Below, piece after piece: positions 54,098 through 62,951 of a stretch of 64,000 bases of DNA. A program made the position numbers and the translations under genes. Location: positions 173,431-237,430 of the forward strand of contig JAOFTV010000002.1 of assembly GCA_028045305.1 (NCBI GenBank), in the 5' to 3' direction. This DNA comes from Opitutales bacterium. GTDB taxonomy: Bacteria > Verrucomicrobiota > Verrucomicrobiia > Opitutales > Seribacteraceae. The number at the start of each line of letters is the position of its first letter. The stretch's first letter is position 1. Below the pieces are notes generated by a model. It made no database searches. It saw nothing but the letters and a program-made list of their open reading frames with translations, and was not told the origin of the DNA.

Positions 54098-56161
54098 ATG
54101 AATCCTGCCTTCTCTACCACTAACCTGACTAAGGTTTATCAAATGGGCGAGGAGCAGGTTGTTGCCCTCAATAAAATTTCCATCGAGGTACCCCAAGGTG
54201 ACTACCTCGCGATCATGGGTCCATCGGGTTCAGGTAAGAGTACCCTGCTTAATCTGCTCGGGTGTCTCGACCAACCAACAGAGGGAAATTATGAACTTGT
54301 TGGGTATGCTGTCGGGAAGCTCGATGATGACGAGCTCTCAAAGCTGCGAGCCCAGCAAATTGGGTTTATTTTTCAATCCTACAACCTGATTCCCTACCTC
54401 GATGTACTTGAGAACATCGCCCTACCGGGAAGCTACGACAGTACATCCAACCTCGATGCGATCAAGGCACAAGAAATGGCAGAGTTAGTCGGACTAGGTG
54501 ATCGTTTGAATCACAAACCTCTACAACTTTCTGGAGGACAACAGCAACGGGTCGGCATTGCCCGTTCCCTTGCGAACGACCCCGCTTTTATTCTCGCCGA
54601 TGAACCGACCGGAAACCTCGATTCTAAAACCACCGAAGAAATCCTCAACCTGCTCGATGATTTAAATCAGCAGGGAAAAACCATCGTATTGGTAACACAC
54701 GAGGAGGAGGTAGCTGCCCGTGCCCGCCGAATTATCAGAATGAATGATGGGGAAATTACTTCAGATGATCGATCCAAAGAGCCAGTTGTTACTGACCTAC
54801 CACCAGAAGAAAAATCCTCTCAAAAAACTACCTCTGGTCAGTGGAGCAACTCGCTCGCTAATCTTACTAAAAGTGCCCTGCAAAGTATGGTCACCCACCC
54901 TCTCCGGTCCATTCTGACCGGATTAGGGGTTTTCATTGGAGTCGTCAGTGTAATCTGGTTACTTGCTATAGGTGAAGGAATTGCCGAACAGGCGGAACTT
55001 GAGATCATGGAACTTGGGGCAAATAACCTCATTATTTCCAGTCAAAAACCTTCCCAACAAGACAGGTCTCAAAAGCGAGATTACTTTATATCTTGGGGAC
55101 TAACGGAAAATGACTTTCGCAAAATTATAAATACCGTGCCCTCCATCTCCGCAGCTTATCCAACCCGCGAGCTTTCAAGGAGGTATGCTTCCACTGAATA
55201 CGATAAGAAAAAAGTAGAGTTCCTTGGTTGTTTGCCAAACTATCGAGATTTGCACAGCCTTCAGATTAGTAAGGGAAGATTCATCTCCGAAGAGGACAAC
55301 CGGGACAAAGCTGAAGTCTGTGTACTCGCATCTGGTCTTGCTAAAAAGCTTTTTCCCTTTGGTGACTCCCTTGGGCGGACTGTAAACATTGAAGGGAATT
55401 TATTTACCGTGATTGGAGAAGTCGCCCCAAGAAGTGCCCTCAATGATGATGGAAAACTTGGCTTTAAGGAATTGTTCAATGATAACATTTATCTACCCCT
55501 CGAAACCCATTGGGCTAAAATATTCGATTTCTATTACAAGGGGTATGATGGCAGTCACTTAATCTCCAAGCTCACCTTAACCATAGATGATCAAACCAAG
55601 CTCTTTTCTGTCGCCCAAATGATTCGGGATATGCTGATCCGAGATCATGGGATTGAGGATTTCCAAGTCACCGTTCCCTTCGAGCTTATGCAACAGGCAG
55701 AACGGGCAAAAATGACCTTTGTCGCTCTAATGGGCCTGGTTGCCGGGATATCCCTTTTTGTGGGCGGTGTAGGCATCATGAACATTATGCTGGCCACGGT
55801 CACGGAAAGAACCCGGGAAATAGGAATTCGCCGGGCGATCGGGGCGAACAAAAGGGATATTGTATTTCAATTCCTTGTGGAAACCACTGTGCTTACCGGC
55901 GCCGGTGGACTGGCCGGAATCGTTGCAGGATTACTATGTGCCCCCGCCTACAACAGTTTGTTGGGGATGATCGAGGAAATCGCTCCCACTCTTTACGAGT
56001 CTTTGCCCACTGCTATGCAAAACATGAACCCTGTGGTTGTGCCATGGTCCCTCCCCTTAGTCTTTGGAATCGCGGTGACCACTGGAATTATCTTTGGCCT
56101 TTATCCTGCGAGGAAAGCATCCCGAATGGATCCGGTTGAAGCATTAAGGCAAGCGGCTTGA
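54098..56161 (+). CDS. macB: MacB-type ABC transporter (ATPase-permease fusion)
   Basis: 687 residues. The N-terminal ATPase has Walker [10 protein letters not shown] (41-49), the ABC signature [15 protein letters not shown] (about 145-159), Walker [13 protein letters not shown] and the H-loop LVTHEEEV. A linker leads to the first membrane helix (about 275-298), a large periplasmic MacB_PCD domain (about 300-545), and three FtsX-type helices to the C-terminus ([34 protein letters not shown]). It acts as a mechanotransmission pump, exporting a lipid, peptide or drug through the adaptor and channel encoded just upstream. The three-gene order channel, adaptor, pump is intact. Confidence 0.93.
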   Translation: MNPAFSTTNLTKVYQMGEEQVVALNKISIEVPQGDYLAIMGPSGSGKSTLLNLLGCLDQPTEGNYELVGYAVGKLDDDELSKLRAQQIGFIFQSYNLIPYLDVLENIALPGSYDSTSNLDAIKAQEMAELVGLGDRLNHKPLQLSGGQQQRVGIARSLANDPAFILADEPTGNLDSKTTEEILNLLDDLNQQGKTIVLVTHEEEVAARARRIIRMNDGEITSDDRSKEPVVTDLPPEEKSSQKTTSGQWSNSLANLTKSALQSMVTHPLRSILTGLGVFIGVVSVIWLLAIGEGIAEQAELEIMELGANNLIISSQKPSQQDRSQKRDYFISWGLTENDFRKIINTVPSISAAYPTRELSRRYASTEYDKKKVEFLGCLPNYRDLHSLQISKGRFISEEDNRDKAEVCVLASGLAKKLFPFGDSLGRTVNIEGNLFTVIGEVAPRSALNDDGKLGFKELFNDNIYLPLETHWAKIFDFYYKGYDGSHLISKLTLTIDDQTKLFSVAQMIRDMLIRDHGIEDFQVTVPFELMQQAERAKMTFVALMGLVAGISLFVGGVGIMNIMLATVTERTREIGIRRAIGANKRDIVFQFLVETTVLTGAGGLAGIVAGLLCAPAYNSLLGMIEEIAPTLYESLPTAMQNMNPVVVPWSLPLVFGIAVTTGIIFGLYPARKASRMDPVEALRQAA

Positions 56162-56205
56162 AGACAAACCCAGTCAACCCTCATTGTTTTTCTCTGGCCT
56201 TACGC

Positions 56206-56283
56206 TTATAAGATACCCCCCCAGGAGCACAGGCTTGTGCAGAGAAGGATAAAAAGGGAATGAACCGAACCCTCGCGGGCCAT
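56206..56283 (-). CDS. Possible 25-residue hydrophobic peptide
   Basis: A reverse-strand ATG at 56283 opens a 25-residue frame, MAREGSVHSLFILLCTSL then CSWGGIL and TAA: a short charged start followed by a hydrophobic helix. It lies 65 bases downstream of the peptide gene at 56349 on the same strand. There is no ribosome-binding site and no second copy in the window. It may be chance; included because it has the same layout as its neighbour. Confidence 0.2.
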   Translation of the reverse strand: MAREGSVHSLFILLCTSLCSWGGIL

Positions 56284-56348
56284 CAGGCGAAGAACGGTTT
56301 TCTCTAATTCAGTAATCTGCCCAACCCAGCTAATAGTCCCTGGGGTCG

Positions 56349-56432
56349 TTAGCCAAAAGCAGACAGCATGAAAATGGACAGGTTGATCAAAGCGATACCT
56401 GCGATCACTCTTTTTCTTAATTTCTCGCTCAT
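56349..56432 (-). CDS. Small membrane peptide, 27 residues (NLSIF family, copy 2)
   Basis: Reverse-strand ORF in the gap between macB and the sulfatase. The protein begins MSEKLRKRVIAGIALINLSI and ends FMLSAFG. A basic N-terminus precedes a single hydrophobic helix. It is homologous to the 29-residue peptide at 36431-36520 across the helix. GGAAG lies just before the ATG. Like copy 1, it lies next to a sulfatase gene or remnant but on the opposite strand. No function is known. The remaining gap up to 56586 holds only the presumed divergent promoters. Confidence 0.55.
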   Translation of the reverse strand: MSEKLRKRVIAGIALINLSIFMLSAFG

Positions 56433-56586
56433 ACTTCCAAACTTCTCATACAGATCTTTTAAAGTGCAAACTATAAAATCAAGGTTTGGGTAACCTCGCA
56501 TTTCTGGACAGAGCTCACTAAATAATCTTCATCACTTTCAAAACTTTGTTTTGCCTGATCAACTGGCTTTAGTTCAAATAAATGCA

Positions 56587-58071
56587 ATGAAACCAAGATT
56601 TAGCATAGCCCTCTTTTATTTATTTCTAAGTAGCTGCCTTTATGGTGACCCACTTGCCGGCAGTCAGCCCAACATTCTCTTTATCCTGACGGATGACCAG
56701 GGAAAGGGGGATCTCTCCTGCATGGGCAATCCCATTTTACGCACTCCAAACTTGGATAAGCTTCATGCTTTAAGCACGAGATTTGATGACTTTCATGTCA
56801 GCCCGACCTGCTCACCCACCCGCGGTGCTCTGATGAGCGGTCGCTCTCCCTTCGAGGTAGGCATTTCCCACACCATCCGTCAACGCGACCACCTTGCCCT
56901 TGATGTGGTTACTTTCCCACAAGCCCTACAAGCAGCAGGTTATAAAACCGGAATCTTTGGTAAATGGCATCTCGGAGATGAAAAGCAATACCTACCCAAA
57001 GCCCGTGGTTTCGACGAGGTTTTGATCCACGGAGCCGGCGGGATTGGCCAGACCGGTTGGGGAGATTTTCCCGTAAACGAAGAAGAGTGCTACTTTGATA
57101 ATGTCCTTTTGCACAACGAGGAAATCGTAAAAACCGAAGGGTTCTGCACCGATCTCTTCTTTCATGCGGGACTGGCTTGGATGAAAGGCAGGATAGACGC
57201 CAAGGATCCTTATTTTGCCTATATTTCCCTCAATGCTCCCCACGGGCCAATGATTGCCCCTGAAAAATATAAGCGGAGATTCTTGGACGAAGGATATGGA
57301 GAGCGGACTGCCGGCCGATACGGAATGATTGAGAACATAGACGATAATATTGGGCTGGTCTTAGCCAAGCTCAAGGAATGGAATCAGTTCGAAAACACCC
57401 TGGTGATCTTCATGACCGACAACGGGATGGCAGGAGCAACAGGAATGAAGAATGGTAAGAAATTTGCCTCTTTTAACTGCGGAATGAAGGGAGCTAAGGC
57501 CACGGTTCATGAAGGGGGCACCCGGGTACCAAGCTTTTGGATGTGGAAAGGCAGAATCAAGGAAGGAGTGGATATCGATGCACTTACCGGACATATTGAT
57601 TTCTACCGTACGATGTGTGAACTTGCTGGTACAAAGGTCCCCAAGAGTAAACTTCCTCCCAAGGGACGATCCCTGCTCCCTCTTTTTGAAAACCTCAAAC
57701 CGGAATGGAAGGACCGTACACTCTTCTTTCACCGGGGCAGATGGGATGATAAAATTTGGGATCACGACGCAATGGAAACGCACAGGTACAGAAATGGTGC
57801 CGCTCGATCTACCCGTTGGAGATGGATCGATAATAAAGAACTCTACGACATTAGTTTAGACCCGGGGCAGCAGCAAAATGTGGCTAAGAAAAACCCAGAG
57901 GTAATGAAGCAAATGAAGGAGGCATACGATGCTTGGTGGAATACCCTCGGCCCTTTACAGGTAAATGCCGGGAAGGAGCAGATTACCAAGGGCAATTTTC
58001 CTTTGCAGAAACGATACCAGAAGAGGATCAAACTGGGCAAACTTCCAGAATGGTCACCCAAACCCATTTAA
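56587..58071 (+). CDS. Sulfatase (arylsulfatase type I), exported
   Basis: 494 residues from the ATG at 56587; a start 36 bases upstream would put 12 residues before the signal peptide and is rejected. Signal peptide to about 20; PNILFILTDDQGKGDLSCMG; formylglycine site C75 in SPTCSPTRGALMSG (C-x-P-x-R); IFGKWHLGDEKQ; FMTDNGMAGATG. The C-terminus ELYDISLDPGQQQNVAKKNP with DAWWNTL matches the sulfatase remnant at 36223-36365. It stands outside the other sulfatase clusters and is followed by a small membrane protein gene and an esterase. Confidence 0.93.
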   Translation: MKPRFSIALFYLFLSSCLYGDPLAGSQPNILFILTDDQGKGDLSCMGNPILRTPNLDKLHALSTRFDDFHVSPTCSPTRGALMSGRSPFEVGISHTIRQRDHLALDVVTFPQALQAAGYKTGIFGKWHLGDEKQYLPKARGFDEVLIHGAGGIGQTGWGDFPVNEEECYFDNVLLHNEEIVKTEGFCTDLFFHAGLAWMKGRIDAKDPYFAYISLNAPHGPMIAPEKYKRRFLDEGYGERTAGRYGMIENIDDNIGLVLAKLKEWNQFENTLVIFMTDNGMAGATGMKNGKKFASFNCGMKGAKATVHEGGTRVPSFWMWKGRIKEGVDIDALTGHIDFYRTMCELAGTKVPKSKLPPKGRSLLPLFENLKPEWKDRTLFFHRGRWDDKIWDHDAMETHRYRNGAARSTRWRWIDNKELYDISLDPGQQQNVAKKNPEVMKQMKEAYDAWWNTLGPLQVNAGKEQITKGNFPLQKRYQKRIKLGKLPEWSPKPI

Positions 58072-58101
58072 CTCAGCCTACTGACATCAAATAAATTTAT
58101 T

Positions 58102-58365
58102 ATGACAGCAGAAAAAGAAAATAACCAAAAAGGAAATAAACTTGGAATTTGGGCCTTGGTCACTGCAGTACTTAGCTGGGGCTGCATGATGGGAGCCATT
58201 CCGCTGGGTATCTTAACTTGGTTTCCTCTTCTCGCTATTGCTGCAGTCACTTCCGTTCTTAGCCGGAAGACCGCGTTGGGCAAGGTGGCCATCGTCTTAC
58301 TGATCCTCGAAATCCCTGCATACCTTGTAATTCACAGTATCCAGTTGGTCCCTCAAAACCTTTAA
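58102..58365 (+). CDS. Small membrane protein (DUF4190-like)
   Basis: 87 residues. A short hydrophilic N-terminus (TAEKENNQKGNK) is followed by three hydrophobic segments; LGIWALVTAVLSWGC and GKVAIVLLILEIPAYLV resemble DUF4190 proteins, which have unknown function. It lies 30 bases after the sulfatase and 32 before the esterase, and may be co-transcribed with both. Confidence 0.6.
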   Translation: MTAEKENNQKGNKLGIWALVTAVLSWGCMMGAIPLGILTWFPLLAIAAVTSVLSRKTALGKVAIVLLILEIPAYLVIHSIQLVPQNL

Positions 58366-58397
58366 TCTCATAAGACTCAACAATTAAAGCCCTTTTC

Positions 58398-59297
58398 ATG
58401 AAACTCTTCCTCCTTTTAATTAGTCTACTTAACACCTGCATTTTTGTTTCCGGCAAGCAAAACGCTGGCGTAGCCCCAACGGTTAAAAACATTGCCTACG
58501 GGGATCATGAAAAAGAGAAGATGAACTTTTGGAGGTATGAATCCGAAGGACCGGTTGGAGTCCTCCTCGATATCCATGGGGGTGGATGGATGGGAGGAAA
58601 GAAGGATGAGTCCAAACGCCCAAGCCAATTACAAAAGGGGTATCATATAGCATCCATTAGTTATCCCCTCGTCAATGAAGGAGGCAGGCAACCGCAGATG
58701 CTCCATGCCGCCCTGCGTGCCGTTCAGTTTTTAAGATACAAAGTAAAGGAATGGAACATCAACCCCAGCCGAATTGTGGCCACCGGAGGTTCGGCCGGCG
58801 GGTGTTCAAGCCTGCTGGTTGCTTTGCACGATGACATCGCCAACCCTAAGAGCAAAGACCCGGTGGAACGGCAGTCCTCCCGCATCGCCGGTGCCCTGGT
58901 GGCTGGTGCTCAGACTACGATGAACCCGTTCATGATCAAAGAACGCATAGGGGAGACAACCTTTGGCAACCCCATGCCCTACCAACCCTTTGGTGCCGAA
59001 ACTATTGACGAACTGACCAGCAACTGGGAAGAATACAAAAACCTCGTACAACAGTGCTCTCCTTTGAACCATTTAACCAAGGATGATCCTCCCCTGCACC
59101 TCTTTTACAATGTGAACCGTGAGTTCCCCACCAGCAAATCACCCAACGGAATCCACAGCCCCATCTTTGGGGAAATCATGCTGGAGGCATGTAAAAAAAT
59201 CGGGGTGGAGTGCCACTTGCAATATCACGAAAAAGACCGCCCGCTACCCGAGGTAAGCCGGGAAGAATTTTTGAACCGCTTACTTCTGGGCACCTAA
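58398..59297 (+). CDS. Alpha/beta hydrolase (carboxylesterase-like), exported
   Basis: 299 residues with a signal peptide to about 20. VGVLLDIHGGGWMGGKKDES is the HGGG oxyanion motif of hormone-sensitive-lipase-like esterases; the nucleophile is Ser132 in VATGGSAGGCSSLL. Candidate His and acid residues lie in the C-terminal third (LQYHEKDRPLP). It probably removes acyl groups from oligosaccharides or small esters outside the cytoplasm, which fits the sulfatase upstream. It is convergent with the small membrane protein gene at 59307, only 9 bases away. Confidence 0.85.
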   Translation: MKLFLLLISLLNTCIFVSGKQNAGVAPTVKNIAYGDHEKEKMNFWRYESEGPVGVLLDIHGGGWMGGKKDESKRPSQLQKGYHIASISYPLVNEGGRQPQMLHAALRAVQFLRYKVKEWNINPSRIVATGGSAGGCSSLLVALHDDIANPKSKDPVERQSSRIAGALVAGAQTTMNPFMIKERIGETTFGNPMPYQPFGAETIDELTSNWEEYKNLVQQCSPLNHLTKDDPPLHLFYNVNREFPTSKSPNGIHSPIFGEIMLEACKKIGVECHLQYHEKDRPLPEVSREEFLNRLLLGT

Positions 59298-59306
59298 TTT
59301 TAAAAT

Positions 59307-59552
59307 TTATTTCCGTTTCTTAAATATCCTGAAAAGAAACTTAGCCATCCCGCCCAGCAGACCGACCCAAAAACCTAAAAAACCGACGCCAACAATCACA
59401 TAGGTAATTCTCATGTGAAAATTTTGTTGAATGTTTTCTTCAAGGGTTGCATCCGGATAAGGAAGATCAAAAAAGACCAGCATATAAGCTATACCCAGCA
59501 GGATGGTGAGCAGGCCACCTACGATCAAGAAAACGGCAGGAAATTTTTTCAT
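59307..59552 (-). CDS. Small membrane protein, two helices
   Basis: 81 residues with two strong hydrophobic segments (about 5-28 and 48-72) and a basic C-terminus (LFRIFKKRK). No known family is recognised. Its start overlaps the stop of the MGMT-family gene by 4 nt, so it is translated from the same message. Confidence 0.7.
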   Translation of the reverse strand: MKKFPAVFLIVGGLLTILLGIAYMLVFFDLPYPDATLEENIQQNFHMRITYVIVGVGFLGFWVGLLGGMAKFLFRIFKKRK

Positions 59553-59854
59553 TGCGAGGAAAACCGGTACAGAATGCCCTCCATTCCTTCCACCCGGTTA
59601 CCCTTTACCAGCACCCCTTCTTTTTGGAGTAACTCGATTTTCTTTTCCACCCCTAGGGCATATCCTCCGATCTCACCATTACTGCAAACGACCCGGTGGC
59701 AGGGAACTTCAATCAGCCTGGGGTTCCGATTCATGGCCTGCCCAACGGCCCGATACGCACGGGTACCGACAGCCTCGGCTAATTCCTTGTATGTGGTCAC
59801 TCCCCCTTTCGGAACCCGCAGCAACAGTTGATAACATTTCTCGGCCAAGGACAT
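59549..59854 (-). CDS. MGMT-family (O6-alkylguanine-DNA alkyltransferase-like) protein
   Basis: 101 residues, comprising only the DNA-binding/active-site domain. TTYKELAEAVG, AYRAVGQAMNRNP and IEVPCHRVVCSNGEIGGYA are conserved. The acceptor cysteine is present (C52 in PCHRV), so it could accept alkyl groups; alkyltransferase-like proteins instead replace it, usually by Trp. The helix-turn-helix and arginine-finger residues are in place. It repairs or flags O6-alkylguanine. The short length is common for stand-alone members. Confidence 0.9.
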   Translation of the reverse strand: MSLAEKCYQLLLRVPKGGVTTYKELAEAVGTRAYRAVGQAMNRNPRLIEVPCHRVVCSNGEIGGYALGVEKKIELLQKEGVLVKGNRVEGMEGILYRFSSQ

Positions 59855-59970
59855 TGCTTAGGCTTCTCCCAAATAAACAAACAAATCAAGGCAATTTCAA
59901 AAGATCAAATTCGCTCTTGGAGTTATTATTTTGAGTGCATAATGGGGGAATTTACTCAAGTGTATGATCT

Positions 59971-60435
59971 ATGGACCCATTAACCATCATTGCTATCATT
60001 ATCGGTTTACTCTTTGCAGGCTTTTTATTTTTTGTCGAAGAAGCATTCGAAAAAATGCTCAACCCATTGTTCAGGCTTGTCGGGTTGAATTCCTCTTGTG
60101 GGCCTCTTGAAATTAGAGCTGAAAAAAAAGATGAGTCGATCATTCTGGTTATTAAAAACCTTGGGAAATCGCATGCTTCACTCGCCTCAATTCAAGGAAG
60201 AAATGCTAATGGAAAGACAATCTATCCTATCCCTTACTCTACTCTAGATGAGTCCATTCAAGATCTTGGAGAAAAAAAGACCAGCGATCTGTGCAAGAAA
60301 TTCATCAAAGAAAAGCTCGCTACCCAATGCTCAAAAACGATTTACCTGAAACAATCTGAATTGGTGGATTGCTCGCTTGATAGCCTTGAACTATTGGATG
60401 CACTCGGTGGTAAATGGCCTGTCACTAGTGAATGA
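59971..60435 (+). CDS. Membrane-anchored protein of unknown function
   Basis: 154 residues. One N-terminal membrane helix (about 4-24, PLTIIAIIIGLLFAGFLFFV), then a soluble part with two beta-rich stretches (GPLEIRAEKKDESIILVIKN) and a C-terminal helix. No family is recognised. It is divergent from the MGMT gene and 45 bases upstream of the CvfB-like gene. It is A+T-rich like its downstream neighbours. Confidence 0.65.
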   Translation: MDPLTIIAIIIGLLFAGFLFFVEEAFEKMLNPLFRLVGLNSSCGPLEIRAEKKDESIILVIKNLGKSHASLASIQGRNANGKTIYPIPYSTLDESIQDLGEKKTSDLCKKFIKEKLATQCSKTIYLKQSELVDCSLDSLELLDALGGKWPVTSE

Positions 60436-60480
60436 ATTTCTACAAAATCCACTTGAACACAAAACGAATTATATTGCTTG

Positions 60481-60942
60481 ATGAGTAATAATTTCAACTA
60501 CGAGCACTTAGATGAAACCGTTGAAGAAGGCGTGTTCTCTCCATGGCAAGAGGTCGACATCGAAATATGTTGTTTTACAGATTTGGGAATCAAGGTTGCC
60601 ATCAACGAAGAATATATTGGCTTGGTCTATGAGAACCAGGTTTACGGTTACTACGAGGAAGGCCAAAGGCTCAAAGCATATATTCAATGTGTGCGGGAAG
60701 ATGGAAGGATAGATGTATCGCTTCAACCCAGTCAAGGCAGGCATGTTTATCAAACAACAGATAAAATTTTAGAACATCTCAAATCGAGAGGTGGAAGATC
60801 CGACTTTAATGACAAAAGTTCCCCGGAAGACATCGTAGATACTTTTCAAATAAGCAAAAAAGTATTCAAGCAAGCCATTGGAAAGTTGTACAAACAACGA
60901 AAGATAAAAATAACTGACCAAGGTATCGAACTTGTTAGGTGA
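60481..60942 (+). CDS. cvfB: Half-length CvfB protein (S1 + winged helix)
   Basis: 153 residues from the ATG at 60481. Residues about 20-85 form an S1-type OB fold (EVDIEICCFTDLGIKVAINE, LKAYIQCVREDGRIDVSLQP); residues about 95-153 are the winged helix (KSSPEDIVDTFQISKKVFKQ, AIGKLYKQRKIKI). This matches the C-terminal half of CvfB (COG2996), an RNA-binding regulator first known from Staphylococcus aureus virulence control. Full-length members have about 280-300 residues with further S1-like domains at the N-terminus; none is encoded upstream here. It may be a genuine short form. Confidence 0.85.
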   Translation: MSNNFNYEHLDETVEEGVFSPWQEVDIEICCFTDLGIKVAINEEYIGLVYENQVYGYYEEGQRLKAYIQCVREDGRIDVSLQPSQGRHVYQTTDKILEHLKSRGGRSDFNDKSSPEDIVDTFQISKKVFKQAIGKLYKQRKIKITDQGIELVR

Positions 60943-61028
60943 AGAAGATTAGGTTGCAGTCCTAGATTCAATCTTATCAACGGGCATCCACCAATTGCTC
61001 AGTGTTTGATATCGGGGAGAGAAGAAAA

Positions 61029-61460
61029 ATGAAATTGATGAGCAAATTCAAACAACCAAAACTTACCTTACTTCTGGCAAGTTTGTTTTTAATCATAATT
61101 GGGGTGATTACATCTCTCAGTTTTTGGCTCCCATCTTCTCTTAATTTCATTCCAAAAAGTTTCCAAATAATTCAATTTTGGGGCCCCTGCTTATCTGGTT
61201 TGGGTGGTATCATTTTTTTACTCAGTTTTTCCATTCCCCTACCAAAAAGCTTATTCATTGTCGGATTGCCCATGCTGGTCATCGGTGCGACCTCATGGTT
61301 TTATACCCCACTCATTATTGGAGGAAATCCGAGCAATGAAGGTGCGGGTATGCTTGGTACCCTTATTTTTATTTTCATCGGAATACCCGGTTGCATAACC
61401 CTCCTAATAAGCATCGCTCTCTATGGATGGATACGATTTAGAAAAAATCGTCCTAAATAA
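61029..61460 (+). CDS. Small polytopic membrane protein
   Basis: 143 residues from the ATG at 61029, which has AGAAG upstream; a GTG 27 bases earlier is an alternative. Four hydrophobic segments are visible (about 9-33, 45-65, 70-92 and 105-135), ending in a basic tail (GWIRFRKNRPK). No family is recognised. It lies between the CvfB-like and SLC13-type genes, all on the same strand. Confidence 0.65.
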   Translation: MKLMSKFKQPKLTLLLASLFLIIIGVITSLSFWLPSSLNFIPKSFQIIQFWGPCLSGLGGIIFLLSFSIPLPKSLFIVGLPMLVIGATSWFYTPLIIGGNPSNEGAGMLGTLIFIFIGIPGCITLLISIALYGWIRFRKNRPK

Positions 61461-61501
61461 GCTAACCTCAAAAAAGCTTCCCTTGATTTTTCAAAAAAGC
61501 A

Positions 61502-62917
61502 ATGCTCCCAGATAATCCAAATGGCTCTCCTCAAGGGTCCACACTTTTGGGGAATTCCTTACTATGGGTAGCGCCACTCATAGCTCTATTAATTGGTTGG
61601 ATAGGTAAATCTATGGGTGGTTTGGAACTATCCGCTGCCCTCACTTTGGCCATTGCCATCTGGACTGCCCTGTGGTGGATTTTTGAGGCGGTACCGATTC
61701 CGGTGGCCTCTCTCATCCCCCTTGCCTTCTTGCCTATGTTTGGGGTTCTTTCTCCCCAGACCGTGGGCGAGAAGTATGGGCATCCCTTGGTACTTTTGCT
61801 CCTCGGTGGGTTCCTTCTCTCAAAAGCCATGGAAAAGAGCGGGGCTCACCGACGCATCGCTATCGCCATGGTCCGTACCTTTCCGGCCAGTGACAAGTTT
61901 CTTGTGCTCGGATTCATGGGAGCAACCGCATTTCTTAGCATGTGGATATCCAATACGGCTTGTACGCTGATGATGTTACCGATGGCTCTGGCGGTAATTC
62001 AGGGGAGTGAAAATAAAAAACTGACCATCCCTCTTCTGCTCGGTATTGCCTTTGCCGCCAACATAGGGGGAATCGGCACCCCAATTGGCACGCCTCCGAA
62101 CCTAGTAATGATGGGTGCGTATAAAGACCTCGGTTTTCCTGAACTGTCCTTCTCTGACTGGATGACCTTTGGAATGCCGGTCACCCTAGTGATGACCCTG
62201 GTAATCTGGCTCTGGCTGACCCGTAAGGTCTCGGGCAAAGGTGTGGTATCTCTTCCCCATCCGGGAAGTTGGAGCAAACCAGAGATTCGTACCCTGACTA
62301 TTTTTAGCCTGACTGCCCTGGCATGGATCACCCGTTCGGAGCCGTTTGGCGGATGGAAAACCTGGCTCGACTTACCTCAGGCAAACGATGCCAGCGTGGC
62401 CTTTATCGCTGTGATCATTCTCTTTTGCTTACCCAATGGCGAGAAAAAGGGAGAGCGTTTGCTCGATTGGAAAACCGCCAACCAGATTCCCTGGGGTATG
62501 CTCATTCTGGTGGGTGCTGGTCTTTGCCTGGGGGAAGCATTCAAACAGTCCGGACTGAGCCAATCCATTGCCTCCGCCCTATCCGGAATGGAGAACCTGC
62601 CTACAATTGGCGTGTTAGTCGGAATTTGTTTACTCGTCACTTTCCTCACCGAGATGACCTCCAATACCGCAACCACTAACCTATTGATGCCCATCCTTGG
62701 AGCAGCTGCTGTGTCTGCCAATCTCGACCCCAAGCTTTTGATGATCCCTGCCGCCCTTAGTGCAAGCTGTGCCTTCATGCTCCCGGTAGCAACCATACCC
62801 AATGCAATCGTTTTTGGCACTGGAAAGATTAGTGTGAAACGGATGGCGACAGAAGGGTTCGTCCTGAATCTTATTGGGGCAGGTGTCGTTACTGGTGTTA
62901 TTTATTTTCTTCTCTAG
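61502..62917 (+). CDS. DASS (SLC13/CitT-type) anion:sodium symporter
   Basis: 471 residues with about eleven membrane segments. The two Ser-Asn-Thr motifs of the substrate site are present: SNTACTLMMLPMALAV and TSNTATTNLLMPILG. NIGGIGTPIGTPPNLVMMG is also characteristic. It takes up di- or tricarboxylates, or sulfate in some members, with sodium across the inner membrane. Sulfate as substrate would suit the sulfatase-rich surroundings, but the sequence cannot decide this. Length is normal. It converges on the CPBP gene. Confidence 0.92.
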   Translation: MLPDNPNGSPQGSTLLGNSLLWVAPLIALLIGWIGKSMGGLELSAALTLAIAIWTALWWIFEAVPIPVASLIPLAFLPMFGVLSPQTVGEKYGHPLVLLLLGGFLLSKAMEKSGAHRRIAIAMVRTFPASDKFLVLGFMGATAFLSMWISNTACTLMMLPMALAVIQGSENKKLTIPLLLGIAFAANIGGIGTPIGTPPNLVMMGAYKDLGFPELSFSDWMTFGMPVTLVMTLVIWLWLTRKVSGKGVVSLPHPGSWSKPEIRTLTIFSLTALAWITRSEPFGGWKTWLDLPQANDASVAFIAVIILFCLPNGEKKGERLLDWKTANQIPWGMLILVGAGLCLGEAFKQSGLSQSIASALSGMENLPTIGVLVGICLLVTFLTEMTSNTATTNLLMPILGAAAVSANLDPKLLMIPAALSASCAFMLPVATIPNAIVFGTGKISVKRMATEGFVLNLIGAGVVTGVIYFLL

Positions 62918-62951
62918 AGAACAGAACTTTGCTTATTCCATTTAGAGTGAT

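Noticed and set aside
60436..60480. Missing N-terminal half of CvfB hidden by a frameshift
   Set aside because: The gap is only 45 bases and the gene upstream encodes an unrelated membrane-anchored protein.
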